From: an uncultured Erysipelotrichaceae bacterium | Lineage (GTDB): Bacteria; Bacillota_I; Bacilli_A; Erysipelotrichales; Coprobacillaceae | DNA length: 64,000 nucleotides | Direction: 5' to 3' | Assembly (NCBI GenBank): GCA_900538465.1 | Contig: UPXV01000004.1 | Coordinates: 1 to 64,000, forward strand | Shown here: piece after piece, positions 15,877 through 24,157 of the stretch | Layout of the letters: the number at the start of each line of letters is the position of its first letter | Numbering within the stretch: the first letter of the stretch is position 1 | Made by a program: the position numbers and the translations under genes | Notes under the pieces: generated by a model | Database searches by the model: none | Seen by the model: only the letters and a program-made list of their open reading frames with translations | What the model was told of the DNA's origin: nothing

Positions 15877-16392
15877 TTACTCTGCAGATAGGAGTATTAT
15901 TAGAAATACTTTTAATTGTAAATAAATCAAATAATCCACCAAGAAGTAACAGTATTAAAATTAATTAATTGAAGTGAAAGCATTATCGATGCAATTAAAT
16001 ATTCAATATGGAATATATTCTAAAAAGCGTTCTTTGGAACGCTTTAGCATTATTGGTTTGGATTAAACGAGGTGGTTTAATTTAATCATATACTGATGAA
16101 TAATTGAGTATTTAAATCTTTGGCTAATTTAACTTAGTAAAATAGAATATTTTTTAAGAGGGGGGATAAAATAGTATCGTTTTTTATGTAATGAAGATTC
16201 TTTAAACTATCATTAAAAGATTATTTAACTATGGCGAAATAGCCATTTACTTTGGGCAGTAATGAAATATAATAAAAATACCAAATGCAAAATAATAAAA
16301 AAGTTATTCAAAAGATAAATTTATATTTAATGGGAACTGACTTATATGAGTTGATTCTAATTTAAAAAGAAAGTGTTAGGGGATTAAAAAGT
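15877..16392 (+). other. Gene-free 516-bp stretch upstream of the ABC exporter
   Basis: No ORF with a credible start was found on either strand. The stretch holds three small inverted repeats. AAAGCGTTC/GAACGCTTT (16024-16045) is perfect with a TTTG loop and no T tract. TTAAAC/GTTTAA lies near 16063-16080. ATGGC/GCCAT lies near 16230-16245. An isolated GGGGGG ribosome-like run at about 16160 is not followed by a usable start. It may be a long 5' leader or the remains of a lost gene. Confidence 0.45.
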
Positions 16393-17994
16393 ATGGAATA
16401 TAGTGGAAAGATAAATGTTTTTTCTCATTCTAGGGATTTTTTTAAATGGATGAGTATAATGATAGTTTCACAATTTTTTGGGATAATGGCTTCGTTATTG
16501 TTAATACCAATGATGAATTATATGATTGCGTTAAAACTGAAACAATCAATTATTGTACTCTTTTTAAATTTTTTGTGTTGGACATTATGCTTATTCTTTG
16601 GATGGATAAAAGAAAGAATCCAAAATCAATTAACGTTAAAAACAATTCAACAATTAAGATGTCATATAACGAATGTCATAAATTCTTATAGTGATGAAAA
16701 ATATTTTCAAAATGATACAGGAGTTTATGTATCGTGGTTTACAAATGATATTAATCAGATTAATGAGGGATATTTACAGAATACTTTTGTTTTATATGAG
16801 AACATTGTTGTGGGATTATTATCTTTTTTGACAATCTTATATATAAATTTTTGGTTAGCAGGGACTTCTGCTATTATGTTAATTTTAGTCTCTATTTTTC
16901 CAAGATTTTTTGAAAAAAGCATACAAGATAAACTCATCGTTTTTTCTAAAGGACAAGAATATTTTACACAAAAGATAAAAAATATTTTAGGTGGATTTCA
17001 AATTTGGAGTAATTTTCAATGTGAAGATCAGTTTTATAAAAGAATGAATAAAGAGTCAAAAGAAGTAGAAGTAAAGCGTCAAGAATATATGAATACTGTT
17101 TCTTTTAGTTATGCACTTATCAATTGGGTAAATATAATAGCACAGGTTATAAATAATTTATTGTGTATTGTTCTTATTGGTATGCAAAAAATATCACCAG
17201 GAACAATTTTGTCTGTTGGAAATTTAACAGGTAAATTTTATAACTCATTGACAAGTATCTCGACTTTAAAAACCAAAATGAAATCGACAGAAAGTTTATT
17301 ATATAAATATCAAATAATGAAACAAGAAATAAAAGAAAAGAAATTAGTTACCTTCAACGATTCAATAAGACTTGAAGGAATCTCTTATTCATATAATGGT
17401 GCCAGTAAAGTGATCAATGATTTAAATCTAGAATTTAAAAAGAATGGGAAATATGCTTTGATAGGAAATAGTGGAACTGGTAAAAGTACAATATTGAAAA
17501 TATTAGCAAGAGAATTAACAAATTATGATGGGGCATATTATATTGATGGAGTGAATGTTAAAAGTATTGATACAACAAGTATCAAAGAACATATTGCATA
17601 TATAACTCAAGATTCATATATATTTGATACAACTATTCATGATAATCTGACATTAGGAAGAGATATTGATAAGATAAAATTGAAAGAAGTTATTGAAAAA
17701 TGTTTATTATCGGATTTTATTAGTGATATTAAAGATTTATATAAGCCTATTTTAGAAAATGGGAAAAATTTATCGGGTGGTCAAAAACAAAGAATTGCCC
17801 TTGCAAGGGCAATTCTAGCAAATAAAGATATTTATTTGATTGATGAGGTTACTAGTGGAGTTGATTTTCAAACAATGCTTTCTATAGAAGATTATCTTTT
17901 AAAGAATTCAAATATTACACTTATCTATATAAGTCATCATTTATCAAAAGATATGATGGGAAGATTTGATAAAATCATTGACCTATCTGCATAA
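16393..17994 (+). CDS. ABC half-exporter (fused membrane and ATPase domains)
   Basis: A 533-residue protein with six hydrophobic segments in the first 300 residues and an ATPase domain after about 325. Visible motifs are Walker A GNSGTGKST (358-366), Q-loop YITQDSYIFD, signature LSGGQKQR (460-467) and Walker B YLIDE (481-485). It is a homodimeric exporter of the MsbA/peptide-exporter type. It lacks the C39 peptidase domain of bacteriocin processors. It stands next to, and convergent with, a peptide-sensing regulator whose divergent neighbour encodes a small secreted peptide. Export of a peptide or immunity is therefore plausible, but this is inference. AGGGGAT precedes the ATG. Confidence 0.85.
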   Translation: MEYSGKINVFSHSRDFFKWMSIMIVSQFFGIMASLLLIPMMNYMIALKLKQSIIVLFLNFLCWTLCLFFGWIKERIQNQLTLKTIQQLRCHITNVINSYSDEKYFQNDTGVYVSWFTNDINQINEGYLQNTFVLYENIVVGLLSFLTILYINFWLAGTSAIMLILVSIFPRFFEKSIQDKLIVFSKGQEYFTQKIKNILGGFQIWSNFQCEDQFYKRMNKESKEVEVKRQEYMNTVSFSYALINWVNIIAQVINNLLCIVLIGMQKISPGTILSVGNLTGKFYNSLTSISTLKTKMKSTESLLYKYQIMKQEIKEKKLVTFNDSIRLEGISYSYNGASKVINDLNLEFKKNGKYALIGNSGTGKSTILKILARELTNYDGAYYIDGVNVKSIDTTSIKEHIAYITQDSYIFDTTIHDNLTLGRDIDKIKLKEVIEKCLLSDFISDIKDLYKPILENGKNLSGGQKQRIALARAILANKDIYLIDEVTSGVDFQTMLSIEDYLLKNSNITLIYISHHLSKDMMGRFDKIIDLSA

Positions 17995-18081
17995 AGTTTC
18001 ATATTTTTTGAGATAATATCCATCAATAGACATTTTGTCTACATCCTGCTTCAATGCATCATAAAATTGATGTGTACGATT
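17983..18081 (-). other. In-frame continuation beyond the regulator's stop codon
   Basis: After TAA (18084-18082) the same minus-strand frame stays open for 32 codons, beginning NRTHQFYDALKQ and ending YETLCR, then TAG at 17985-17983. The composition looks like a helical protein tail. It would give a 310-residue protein and overlap the ABC gene by 12 bp. Either the regulator carries a recent nonsense mutation near its C terminus, or this is chance. Confidence 0.45.
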
Positions 18082-18915
18082 TTAAATTTGAGCTAATAAA
18101 AAAGATTTGTTTAAATATTCTTCAAAATTGTGAATGTCACCTTTTACGTAATAAAGAAAAGCTCTGTTATAATAAAATAGACACAAAGTTAAAAAGTGAG
18201 ATTTTTTTAGACAAAGATGAATACCATAGTTTGTGTAGTATTCTGATAATTCATATATATTTGAATTCATAAGAAAAAGACTAAGATTATAGGTTGCGGT
18301 AATAAGCGAATCTGGATATATATCTAATGTATTAAGTTGATTGATAAGTTGCTTGAAAATATGAAAAGATTGATCAGTATCACCTAGAATATAATGAAAT
18401 ACAGCAATGTCATTTATAATTTTGATTTCAAATTCAGATAATGATTTACATTGTAGATGATCAAAGTCATATGTATGACATGTATATTTTAAAGCTTCGT
18501 ATAATAATGAAAGTGAGGTTTGTGGTTGATGATAAGTTTTATAAGTTACAATTGCTTGAATAACTTTTATAAATTGTTGCATTAAAATGTGAGAAGTTTC
18601 GATGGCAGAAAGCTGGTTATACATGTTTTCTATTTCTTTATAATTTTGCATATATGTAAGCTTTTTAAATTCAGTTTTATATGCTTCCAAACTTTTATCA
18701 ATGTCATCATTAGCATAAGAAAAAAGGGCATTGTAGTCAATGTTTAGTTTGTCAGCACAAGCAAATATGACTTCTATATTTATATTTTCTTTGCCATTGC
18801 ACATTTTGTTAAAATGTGAATAATCATAGATTCCTTCTATTAATTGAGATTGTGAAATTGATTTATATGTGGCAACTTCTAGTATGTAATCTAAAGCTTT
18901 CTTTTTATTGAACAT
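18082..18915 (-). CDS. RRNPP-type (PlcR/Rgg-like) peptide-responsive regulator
   Basis: A 277-residue protein with an N-terminal helix-turn-helix (about 18-62) and helical repeats after about 75 that look like TPRs. Examples are YKEIENMYNQL, DTDQSFHIFKQLINQL, LSEYYTNYGIHL and YYVKGDIHNFEEYLNKSFL. That layout defines the RRNPP family, whose TPR groove binds a reimported signalling peptide. The start at 18915 has GGGAGGAT. It faces away from a 44-codon peptide gene across a 78-bp gap, the arrangement of regulator-propeptide pairs. Known PlcR and NprR proteins are about 285 residues or longer; this one may be clipped, because its frame continues 32 codons past the TAA. Confidence 0.8.
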   Translation of the reverse strand: MFNKKKALDYILEVATYKSISQSQLIEGIYDYSHFNKMCNGKENINIEVIFACADKLNIDYNALFSYANDDIDKSLEAYKTEFKKLTYMQNYKEIENMYNQLSAIETSHILMQQFIKVIQAIVTYKTYHQPQTSLSLLYEALKYTCHTYDFDHLQCKSLSEFEIKIINDIAVFHYILGDTDQSFHIFKQLINQLNTLDIYPDSLITATYNLSLFLMNSNIYELSEYYTNYGIHLCLKKSHFLTLCLFYYNRAFLYYVKGDIHNFEEYLNKSFLLAQI

Positions 18916-18993
18916 GAGATCCTCCCAAAATAATGGTTTGTTTATATAAGTATATAATATAATAAAATTTTTTTAAAGAAAGGACATAATTTT
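18916..18993. promoter_or_regulatory. Divergent control region of regulator and peptide gene
   Basis: The 78-bp gap is extremely AT-rich. It carries possible -10 boxes TATAAT (18953-18958 and 18958-18963) for the peptide gene, but no good -35 box. That is consistent with activator-dependent transcription. TATATA-AG-TATATA (about 18943-18956) is an inverted repeat that could be an operator, though AT richness makes this weak. Confidence 0.45.
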
Positions 18994-19128
18994 ATGAAAA
19001 AAAGAGTTGTTATTTTTTGTATATGTTTTTTAATTTTAATGCCATTTCAAGGGAATAAAAAAATTTTTTTAAAAGACCCAAAAAATTTAAATCAGATAGA
19101 ATTAAGAGATTTTGGACCACTTTTTTAA
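18994..19128 (+). CDS. Small secreted propeptide, candidate quorum-sensing pheromone
   Basis: ATG 18994 lies nine bases after AAAGGA (18979-18984) and opens a 44-codon frame. The product has a basic start (MKKR), a hydrophobic core (VVIFCICFLILMPF, residues 5-18) like an export signal, a basic polar middle, and the C terminus IELRDFGPLF. This is the form of PapR, Phr and NprX precursors, in which the last 5-8 residues are cut out and reimported to bind an RRNPP regulator. A separate terminator follows. It is divergent from just such a regulator. The mature peptide is not certain; the last seven residues are the best guess. Confidence 0.72.
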   Translation: MKKRVVIFCICFLILMPFQGNKKIFLKDPKNLNQIELRDFGPLF

Positions 19129-19151
19129 AATATAAATATTATCTATATAAC

Positions 19152-19205
19152 AAAAATTCTTATCATAAATCCCCAAAAATGATTTTTGCTGAGAATTTTT
19201 TATTT
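19152..19205 (+). terminator. Terminator of the peptide gene
   Basis: The outer stem AAAAATTCT (19152-19160) pairs with AGAATTTTT (19192-19200) and encloses ATCAT/ATGAT (19162-19166 with 19079+100 to 19183). It is followed by a T-rich tract. It makes the peptide gene monocistronic. Confidence 0.6.
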
Positions 19206-19248
19206 ATTATTATTTCTAGTCAAAGTTAAAACACTTATTATGAGGTTG

Positions 19249-19290
19249 GAAATAACATAAAGTTATTTCATAGTGAAGTTTTTTATTGAG
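19249..19290 (+). other. Perfect hairpin followed by a T run, island end
   Basis: GAAATAAC (19249-19256) pairs perfectly with GTTATTTC (19262-19269). A TTTTTTATT tract follows about ten bases later. No gene lies between this and the DUF2232 start, so it may be a second terminator or a small-RNA relic. Confidence 0.35.
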
Positions 19291-19412
19291 GGGATAATTA
19301 TTATAGAGCATTGTATAAATGAATTGAGTTGAGCGACAAAAATCAATATATCAATTTTTAGAAATTGTGCTATAATATGCTATACTTTATATATTTTGAA
19401 AGGACGAATATT

Positions 19413-20324
19413 ATGGGTAGAACAGATACAAAAAAGATGGTTCAAGGAGCAATGCTCGCTGCTATATTTGGAGTTTTGTCATTGTTGAATACATATACTG
19501 GAAGTATGTTTGATATTTTTATTTGTTATGTTATGGTAATACCACTTGTTTGGTATGGTTACACTTATACACTTAAAGATAATATCATTGTTTGTATTGT
19601 CTCAATGTTTGTCATTGCGATGGTAGGATTGCCTTTCTTTGTGATTTCATCAATATCATCATGTTTGGCTGGACTTTTCATTGGGGAAGCATTACGTCGT
19701 CATGCAAAAAAAGAAACAATTTTATTTGGAACATTTGTGGCTACATTTTTAAATAATATTTTATTATATGAAGTCTTTGCGGGATTGTTAGATATGAATC
19801 TGATGAGTGAAATGACAGAAACGTATCAAATGATGGTTGAGTTTGTTCCCTCAATAACAAATACTATATCTTTAGAAGCATTTTTATCTTTTATTCCTAT
19901 GATTTTGATTGTGATGTCAGCAATGGAAATGTATGTTATAGTGATGTTGTGTCAAGTTGTCTTGCATCGTTTGAAAGTTGAGTTTCCTGGAAGTTTTCAT
20001 ATTGCTGCAATGCATTTAAGTAAAAAAACAGGGATTCTTTTAGCAATTGGAATGTTTGGCTCATATGCAGTTATTCATTTTACAAATTTTTATCATATTT
20101 ATTTCACATATATTCAAAGTTTGTGTACAATGGTATTTGCATTAGAGGGATTGGCATTTTTAGCTTGGCTATTGATTGTTTTGAAAAAACCATTATTTAT
20201 GCTTTTGGTTTTTATAGGACTTTTGATACCTTTTGTTAATACTCTTTATGTGGTTGTTGGAATCATTGATATATTTAGTGATTTAAGAGAAAATATATTG
20301 TATAATAGACGTAGTAATGATTAA
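19413..20324 (+). CDS. DUF2232 (YybS-like) membrane protein
   Basis: A 303-residue polytopic protein with about eight hydrophobic helices, opening MGRTDTKKMVQGAMLAAIFG. Proteins of this type (YybS in Bacillus) sit directly before gdpP in many Firmicutes, and their role is unknown. The frame is open from further upstream, but ATG 19413 is chosen because AAAGGA lies eight bases before it and the TATAAT at 19371-19376 must be promoter, not coding. The next gene starts within a few bases, so it is the first gene of the gdpP-rplI-dnaB operon. Confidence 0.85.
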   Translation: MGRTDTKKMVQGAMLAAIFGVLSLLNTYTGSMFDIFICYVMVIPLVWYGYTYTLKDNIIVCIVSMFVIAMVGLPFFVISSISSCLAGLFIGEALRRHAKKETILFGTFVATFLNNILLYEVFAGLLDMNLMSEMTETYQMMVEFVPSITNTISLEAFLSFIPMILIVMSAMEMYVIVMLCQVVLHRLKVEFPGSFHIAAMHLSKKTGILLAIGMFGSYAVIHFTNFYHIYFTYIQSLCTMVFALEGLAFLAWLLIVLKKPLFMLLVFIGLLIPFVNTLYVVVGIIDIFSDLRENILYNRRSND

Positions 20325-20336
20325 GGAGGGATGAAA

Positions 20337-22298
20337 ATGACAAGAAGAATTGTACAAATGAGAAATGTTATTGTGACATTGCTTGTTGGGGAATGTGCAT
20401 TATTGTTTGGTTTGTATCTATTGGTTAACAATTCTTTATTGTTTGCTTTTGCAATTTATGCCTTGATCAAAAATATTGTTTTGTTTATTGTGTTAGCTTA
20501 TTTAACATATTTGATTGATACAAATAGTATGAGTGTTTCTGATGCATTAAATATTGATGCTAAAAATGCTTTTATATTTGGAGGTATTGGTTTAATTCAG
20601 TATGATGAAACAAGAAATGTTGTTTGGACAAGTGACTTGTTTAAAGAAATGAATATTAATATTGTTGGTGTGAAGTTGTTGGAATGGCAACCTCAATTGG
20701 CTTCTTTGTTTGAAGATGAAGATATTAAAGTTATTGATATAAAAGGTAAGAAATTTGAGGCTTACAATAGTAAAGAAACAAAATTAATCTATTTAAAGGA
20801 TGTTACGCAATTTTTATCTTTGCAACAAGATTATCTTGATCAACAAGTTTGTATGGCCTATATAACTATTGATAACTATGAAGAAACATTAGAAAATGCT
20901 GATGAACCAAAGATGGCTTTAATACAATCAAAATCTAGACAAATTATTGTTGATTGGGCTTATTCTAATGGGATTATTATTAGAAGGTTTAAATCTGGTG
21001 GTTATCTAGCTTTCTTTAATGAAAGAATTTATAAGAAACAAGTTGAAAATAAGTTTGCTATATTGGATACATTTAAAGAAATGTCTAGAGAGTTAGATGA
21101 AGTGATGACATTAAGTATTGGAATTGGTAGAGATTCCAGAGTTTTAAGAGAATTAGATGATATGGCATCATCAGCTTTGAATTTAACTTATTCACGTGGT
21201 GGAGACCAAGTGGCTGTTAAATCTGGTGATGATAATGTGAAGTTCTTTGGTGGAAATAGTGATACTTTTGAAAAGAGCAGTAAAGTAAGAGCAAGAGTTA
21301 TTGCACAATCGTTGGCAGGACTTATGAAAAATGCTAGTCATGTACTTGTCATGGGACATAAGAATTCTGATTTGGATTCTTTTGGTGCCTCTCTTGGGGT
21401 TGCTAAAATTGCGAAAGCTTATGGCAAGAAGACAAATATTATTGTTGATTTTGAATCAATTGAAAAGAAAACCAAAGAAGTTGCTAATATGATTAAAGGT
21501 GATGAACGTTATAAAGGTTTGATTATTTCATATACAGAAGCAATGGAATATGTTAATAAAAATACTTTGTTGATTGTTGTAGATAATCATAAACCAAGTT
21601 TGGCTATATCAAATGCCTTATTAGAACGTATAAGAAATAAAGTGATTATTGATCATCATCGTCGTGGAGAAGAATTTATTGATGCACCTGTTTTGACATA
21701 TCTTGAACCAGCAGCTTCAAGTACAGTTGAATTGGTTGTTGAACTTTGTGATTATCAAAATGTTGATTTGAATATGAATGAACTTGATGCAACTGTGATG
21801 TATGCTGGTATGCTGGTAGATACGAATAACTTTAAACAAAGAGTTGGTGTACGTACCTTCCAATCAGCAGCCTATTTAAAAGAGTTACAAGCAAATGTGA
21901 CACAAGCTTATGAATTTTTAGAGGATTCTTATGAAGAAACTTTGCAAAAGCTATCAATTACTCAAAGTGCATATCAATATAATCCTTATATCTTAGTAGC
22001 GTGTGGAAAAGAGGATGAAGAATATTCACGTGCAATGCTTTCTCGAGCAAGTAATTCATTGTTGGAGGTTAGTGGTATAAAAGCATCTTTTACAATTGGA
22101 AGAGTCTCTAAGACCATGGTTGCAATTAGTGCGAGAAGTGCCAAAGATATTAATGTTCAAATTATTATGGAAAATTTAGGTGGGGGTGGTCATTTTAGTA
22201 TGGCTGCGGCTCAGTTTGAAAATCAAAGTATTGAAGAAGTCCGAGGACTTTTAGAAGAAAAAATTAAGGAATATTTAGAAGATAGAGGTGAAGCGTAA
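20337..22298 (+). CDS. gdpP: Cyclic-di-AMP phosphodiesterase GdpP
   Basis: A 653-residue protein in the classic order: two N-terminal membrane helices (about 10-55), a PAS-like segment, a degenerate GGDEF domain (about 165-300), and the DHH phosphodiesterase. The DHH part shows NSDLDS (343-348), IDHH (438-441) and the DHHA1 loop GGGGH (615-619). It hydrolyses cyclic-di-AMP and so controls potassium balance, osmotic and cell-wall stress. ATG 20337 is preferred over ATG 20331 because AAGGAGG is only two bases before the latter. The stop overlaps the rplI start by one base. Confidence 0.96.
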   Translation: MTRRIVQMRNVIVTLLVGECALLFGLYLLVNNSLLFAFAIYALIKNIVLFIVLAYLTYLIDTNSMSVSDALNIDAKNAFIFGGIGLIQYDETRNVVWTSDLFKEMNINIVGVKLLEWQPQLASLFEDEDIKVIDIKGKKFEAYNSKETKLIYLKDVTQFLSLQQDYLDQQVCMAYITIDNYEETLENADEPKMALIQSKSRQIIVDWAYSNGIIIRRFKSGGYLAFFNERIYKKQVENKFAILDTFKEMSRELDEVMTLSIGIGRDSRVLRELDDMASSALNLTYSRGGDQVAVKSGDDNVKFFGGNSDTFEKSSKVRARVIAQSLAGLMKNASHVLVMGHKNSDLDSFGASLGVAKIAKAYGKKTNIIVDFESIEKKTKEVANMIKGDERYKGLIISYTEAMEYVNKNTLLIVVDNHKPSLAISNALLERIRNKVIIDHHRRGEEFIDAPVLTYLEPAASSTVELVVELCDYQNVDLNMNELDATVMYAGMLVDTNNFKQRVGVRTFQSAAYLKELQANVTQAYEFLEDSYEETLQKLSITQSAYQYNPYILVACGKEDEEYSRAMLSRASNSLLEVSGIKASFTIGRVSKTMVAISARSAKDINVQIIMENLGGGGHFSMAAAQFENQSIEEVRGLLEEKIKEYLEDRGEA

Positions 22299-22744
22299 TG
22301 AAAGTTATTTTAACTCAAGATGTTAAAAAAGTAGGGAAAAAAGGAGAAATTGTGAATGTTGCTGATGGGTATGGTCAAAACTTTTTAATTAAAAACAAAT
22401 TGGCTGTTTTGGCAACTGCACATGGAAAGGAAATTGTTGCTCAAAATAAGGAACAAGAACGTTTACAAGATTTAGAAAACAAAAAGAAAGCTGAAGAATT
22501 AAAGGCACAATTAGAAAACTTAACTTTAGAATTCTATTTGTCTTCAGGAAAAGATGGGAAAACATTTGGAAGTGTTTCAACAAAGAATATTGCTGAAGAA
22601 TTGTTAAAAACTCATGGTATTAAGATTGATAAAAGAAAGTTTATCAATGCAAGACCAATTCAAGCTTTAGGTTATACAAAGTTAGATATTGAATTGTATA
22701 AAGATGTTATAGCAACAATTAAAGTACACTTACAAGAAAAATAG
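22298..22744 (+). CDS. rplI: 50S ribosomal protein L9
   Basis: A 148-residue L9. The N-terminal domain (MKVILTQDVKKVGKKGEIV, then DGYGQNFLIKNKLA), the long connecting helix rich in Lys/Glu, and the C-terminal domain with GKTFGSVSTKNIAEEL are all present. L9 binds the L1 stalk base of 23S rRNA and affects frame maintenance. It overlaps the gdpP stop by one base, and dnaB follows 12 bp later, the conserved Firmicute order. Confidence 0.97.
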   Translation: MKVILTQDVKKVGKKGEIVNVADGYGQNFLIKNKLAVLATAHGKEIVAQNKEQERLQDLENKKKAEELKAQLENLTLEFYLSSGKDGKTFGSVSTKNIAEELLKTHGIKIDKRKFINARPIQALGYTKLDIELYKDVIATIKVHLQEK

Positions 22745-22756
22745 GAGGGAAAAAGG

Positions 22757-24127
22757 ATGGCAAGAGAGTATCCACATGATATAGAAGCAGAAAGATCATT
22801 ATTAGGATCAATGCTGATTTCTAAAGATGCCTGTAATGAAATTTTAAGTTTAGCTTCAGTAGAAGATTTTTATCTTGATAGCCATCGTCTATTATTTGAG
22901 GCTATGCAAATGATTGATAGCCAAAATAATCCAGTTGATGTGACAACATTAACTTCCTATTTGGTTGATAAGAAACAATTAGATAAAGTTGGAGGGGTAG
23001 AATATTTACTTCAATTAAGTGAATCTGTTCCCACAACTGCACATAGTCAATATTATTTAAAGATTTTACAAGAAAAATCTTTATTAAGAAAATTGATTCA
23101 GCAATCAACGCAGATTATTGAAAATGCTTATGGTGAAGTTGACAATATCAATGATTTTATTGGTGAAGCAGAAAAGAATTTCCTAAATGTAACAAGAGAT
23201 CGTAATGCTGGGGAATTTAAAGATGTAAAGTCAGTTATTCAAAATGTAACAGATCGTTTGGTTTTGTTACAAAAATCTGATGGCCAAATCTCAGGAGTAA
23301 AAACAGGATATTATGATCTTGATAAATTGACTTCTGGTTTTCAAAAGGGAGATCTTATTATTTTAGCGGCTCGTCCTTCAGTTGGGAAAACAGCATTTGC
23401 TTTGAATGTGGCATATAATGTTTCTTATAAGTCAGATGAAGCAGTTGCAGTTTTTTCACTAGAAATGCCTGCTGAACAATTAATTCAACGTATTATCTGT
23501 TCAGCTGGAAGTCTAAAAGCAGAAGGCTTACGTTCTGGTTCAATTCTTAAGGAAAGCAATGAACGTTATTATGCTGCGGCGGATAAAGTTTCTAAATGTA
23601 ATCTCTATATAGATGATACACCAGGAATTAGAGTTGGAGAAATTGCAGCTAAATGTCGTCGTTTACAACGTGAACATGGTTTAAAAATGATTATTATTGA
23701 CTACTTACAGTTGATTTCTGGACCAGCCAATAGTCGTGAATCACGTCAACAGGAAGTATCAGATATTTCAAGACAATTAAAAATGATTGCCAGAGAATTG
23801 AAGGTTCCAGTTATTGCGCTAAGTCAGTTATCACGTTCGGTTGAAAAACGTGATAATAAAAGACCTGTTCTTTCTGACTTACGTGAATCAGGAGCTATTG
23901 AACAGGATGCGGATATTGTTTCTTTCATTCATCGTGAGGATTATCAAGATCCAAAGAAAGAAGCAGAAACACAAGGAGCAACTGATATTATTATTGCAAA
24001 ACACCGTAATGGTGCCCTTGCTGATATTCGTCTGGTTTTCTTAAAACAATATAGTAAGTTCGCCAATCCAGCAAGAAGTGATCAGCAAATCAATCCAATG
24101 GAAGGTGTAAAAGATATTAGAACATAA
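22757..24127 (+). CDS. dnaB: Replicative DNA helicase DnaB/DnaC
   Basis: A 456-residue hexameric helicase. The N-terminal domain begins MAREYPHDIEAERSLLGSM and the linker region holds IGEAEKNFLNV. The RecA-like motor has Walker A ARPSVGKTA near 205-213, Walker B IIIDYLQLI, and the closing SRQLKMIARELKVPVIALSQ block with the HRNG arginine-finger region. It unwinds the chromosome at the fork. No intein is present and the length is normal. Last gene of the operon, with a strong terminator behind. Confidence 0.97.
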   Translation: MAREYPHDIEAERSLLGSMLISKDACNEILSLASVEDFYLDSHRLLFEAMQMIDSQNNPVDVTTLTSYLVDKKQLDKVGGVEYLLQLSESVPTTAHSQYYLKILQEKSLLRKLIQQSTQIIENAYGEVDNINDFIGEAEKNFLNVTRDRNAGEFKDVKSVIQNVTDRLVLLQKSDGQISGVKTGYYDLDKLTSGFQKGDLIILAARPSVGKTAFALNVAYNVSYKSDEAVAVFSLEMPAEQLIQRIICSAGSLKAEGLRSGSILKESNERYYAAADKVSKCNLYIDDTPGIRVGEIAAKCRRLQREHGLKMIIIDYLQLISGPANSRESRQQEVSDISRQLKMIARELKVPVIALSQLSRSVEKRDNKRPVLSDLRESGAIEQDADIVSFIHREDYQDPKKEAETQGATDIIIAKHRNGALADIRLVFLKQYSKFANPARSDQQINPMEGVKDIRT

Positions 24128-24130
24128 AAA

Positions 24131-24157
24131 CGACATCACTTGATGTCGCTTTTTTAT
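24131..24157. terminator. Terminator after dnaB, usable both ways
   Basis: An 8-bp perfect stem, CGACATCA (24131-24138) with TGATGTCG (24141-24148), is followed by CT6. An A5 run precedes it, so it can also end the convergent zinc-ribbon gene. Confidence 0.88.

Noticed and set aside
16186..16390. Short ORFs after a GGGGGG run upstream of the ABC exporter, considered as a bacteriocin or peptide gene
   Set aside because: All frames stop within a few codons (ATG-TAA at 16186; four codons at 16191). No frame gives a leader-like peptide with a start near the ribosome-like run.
18054..18272. 72-codon plus-strand ORF between the ABC exporter and the regulator
   Set aside because: It lies antisense over the regulator's TPR region, has no ribosome site, and the minus-strand product is clearly a coherent protein.
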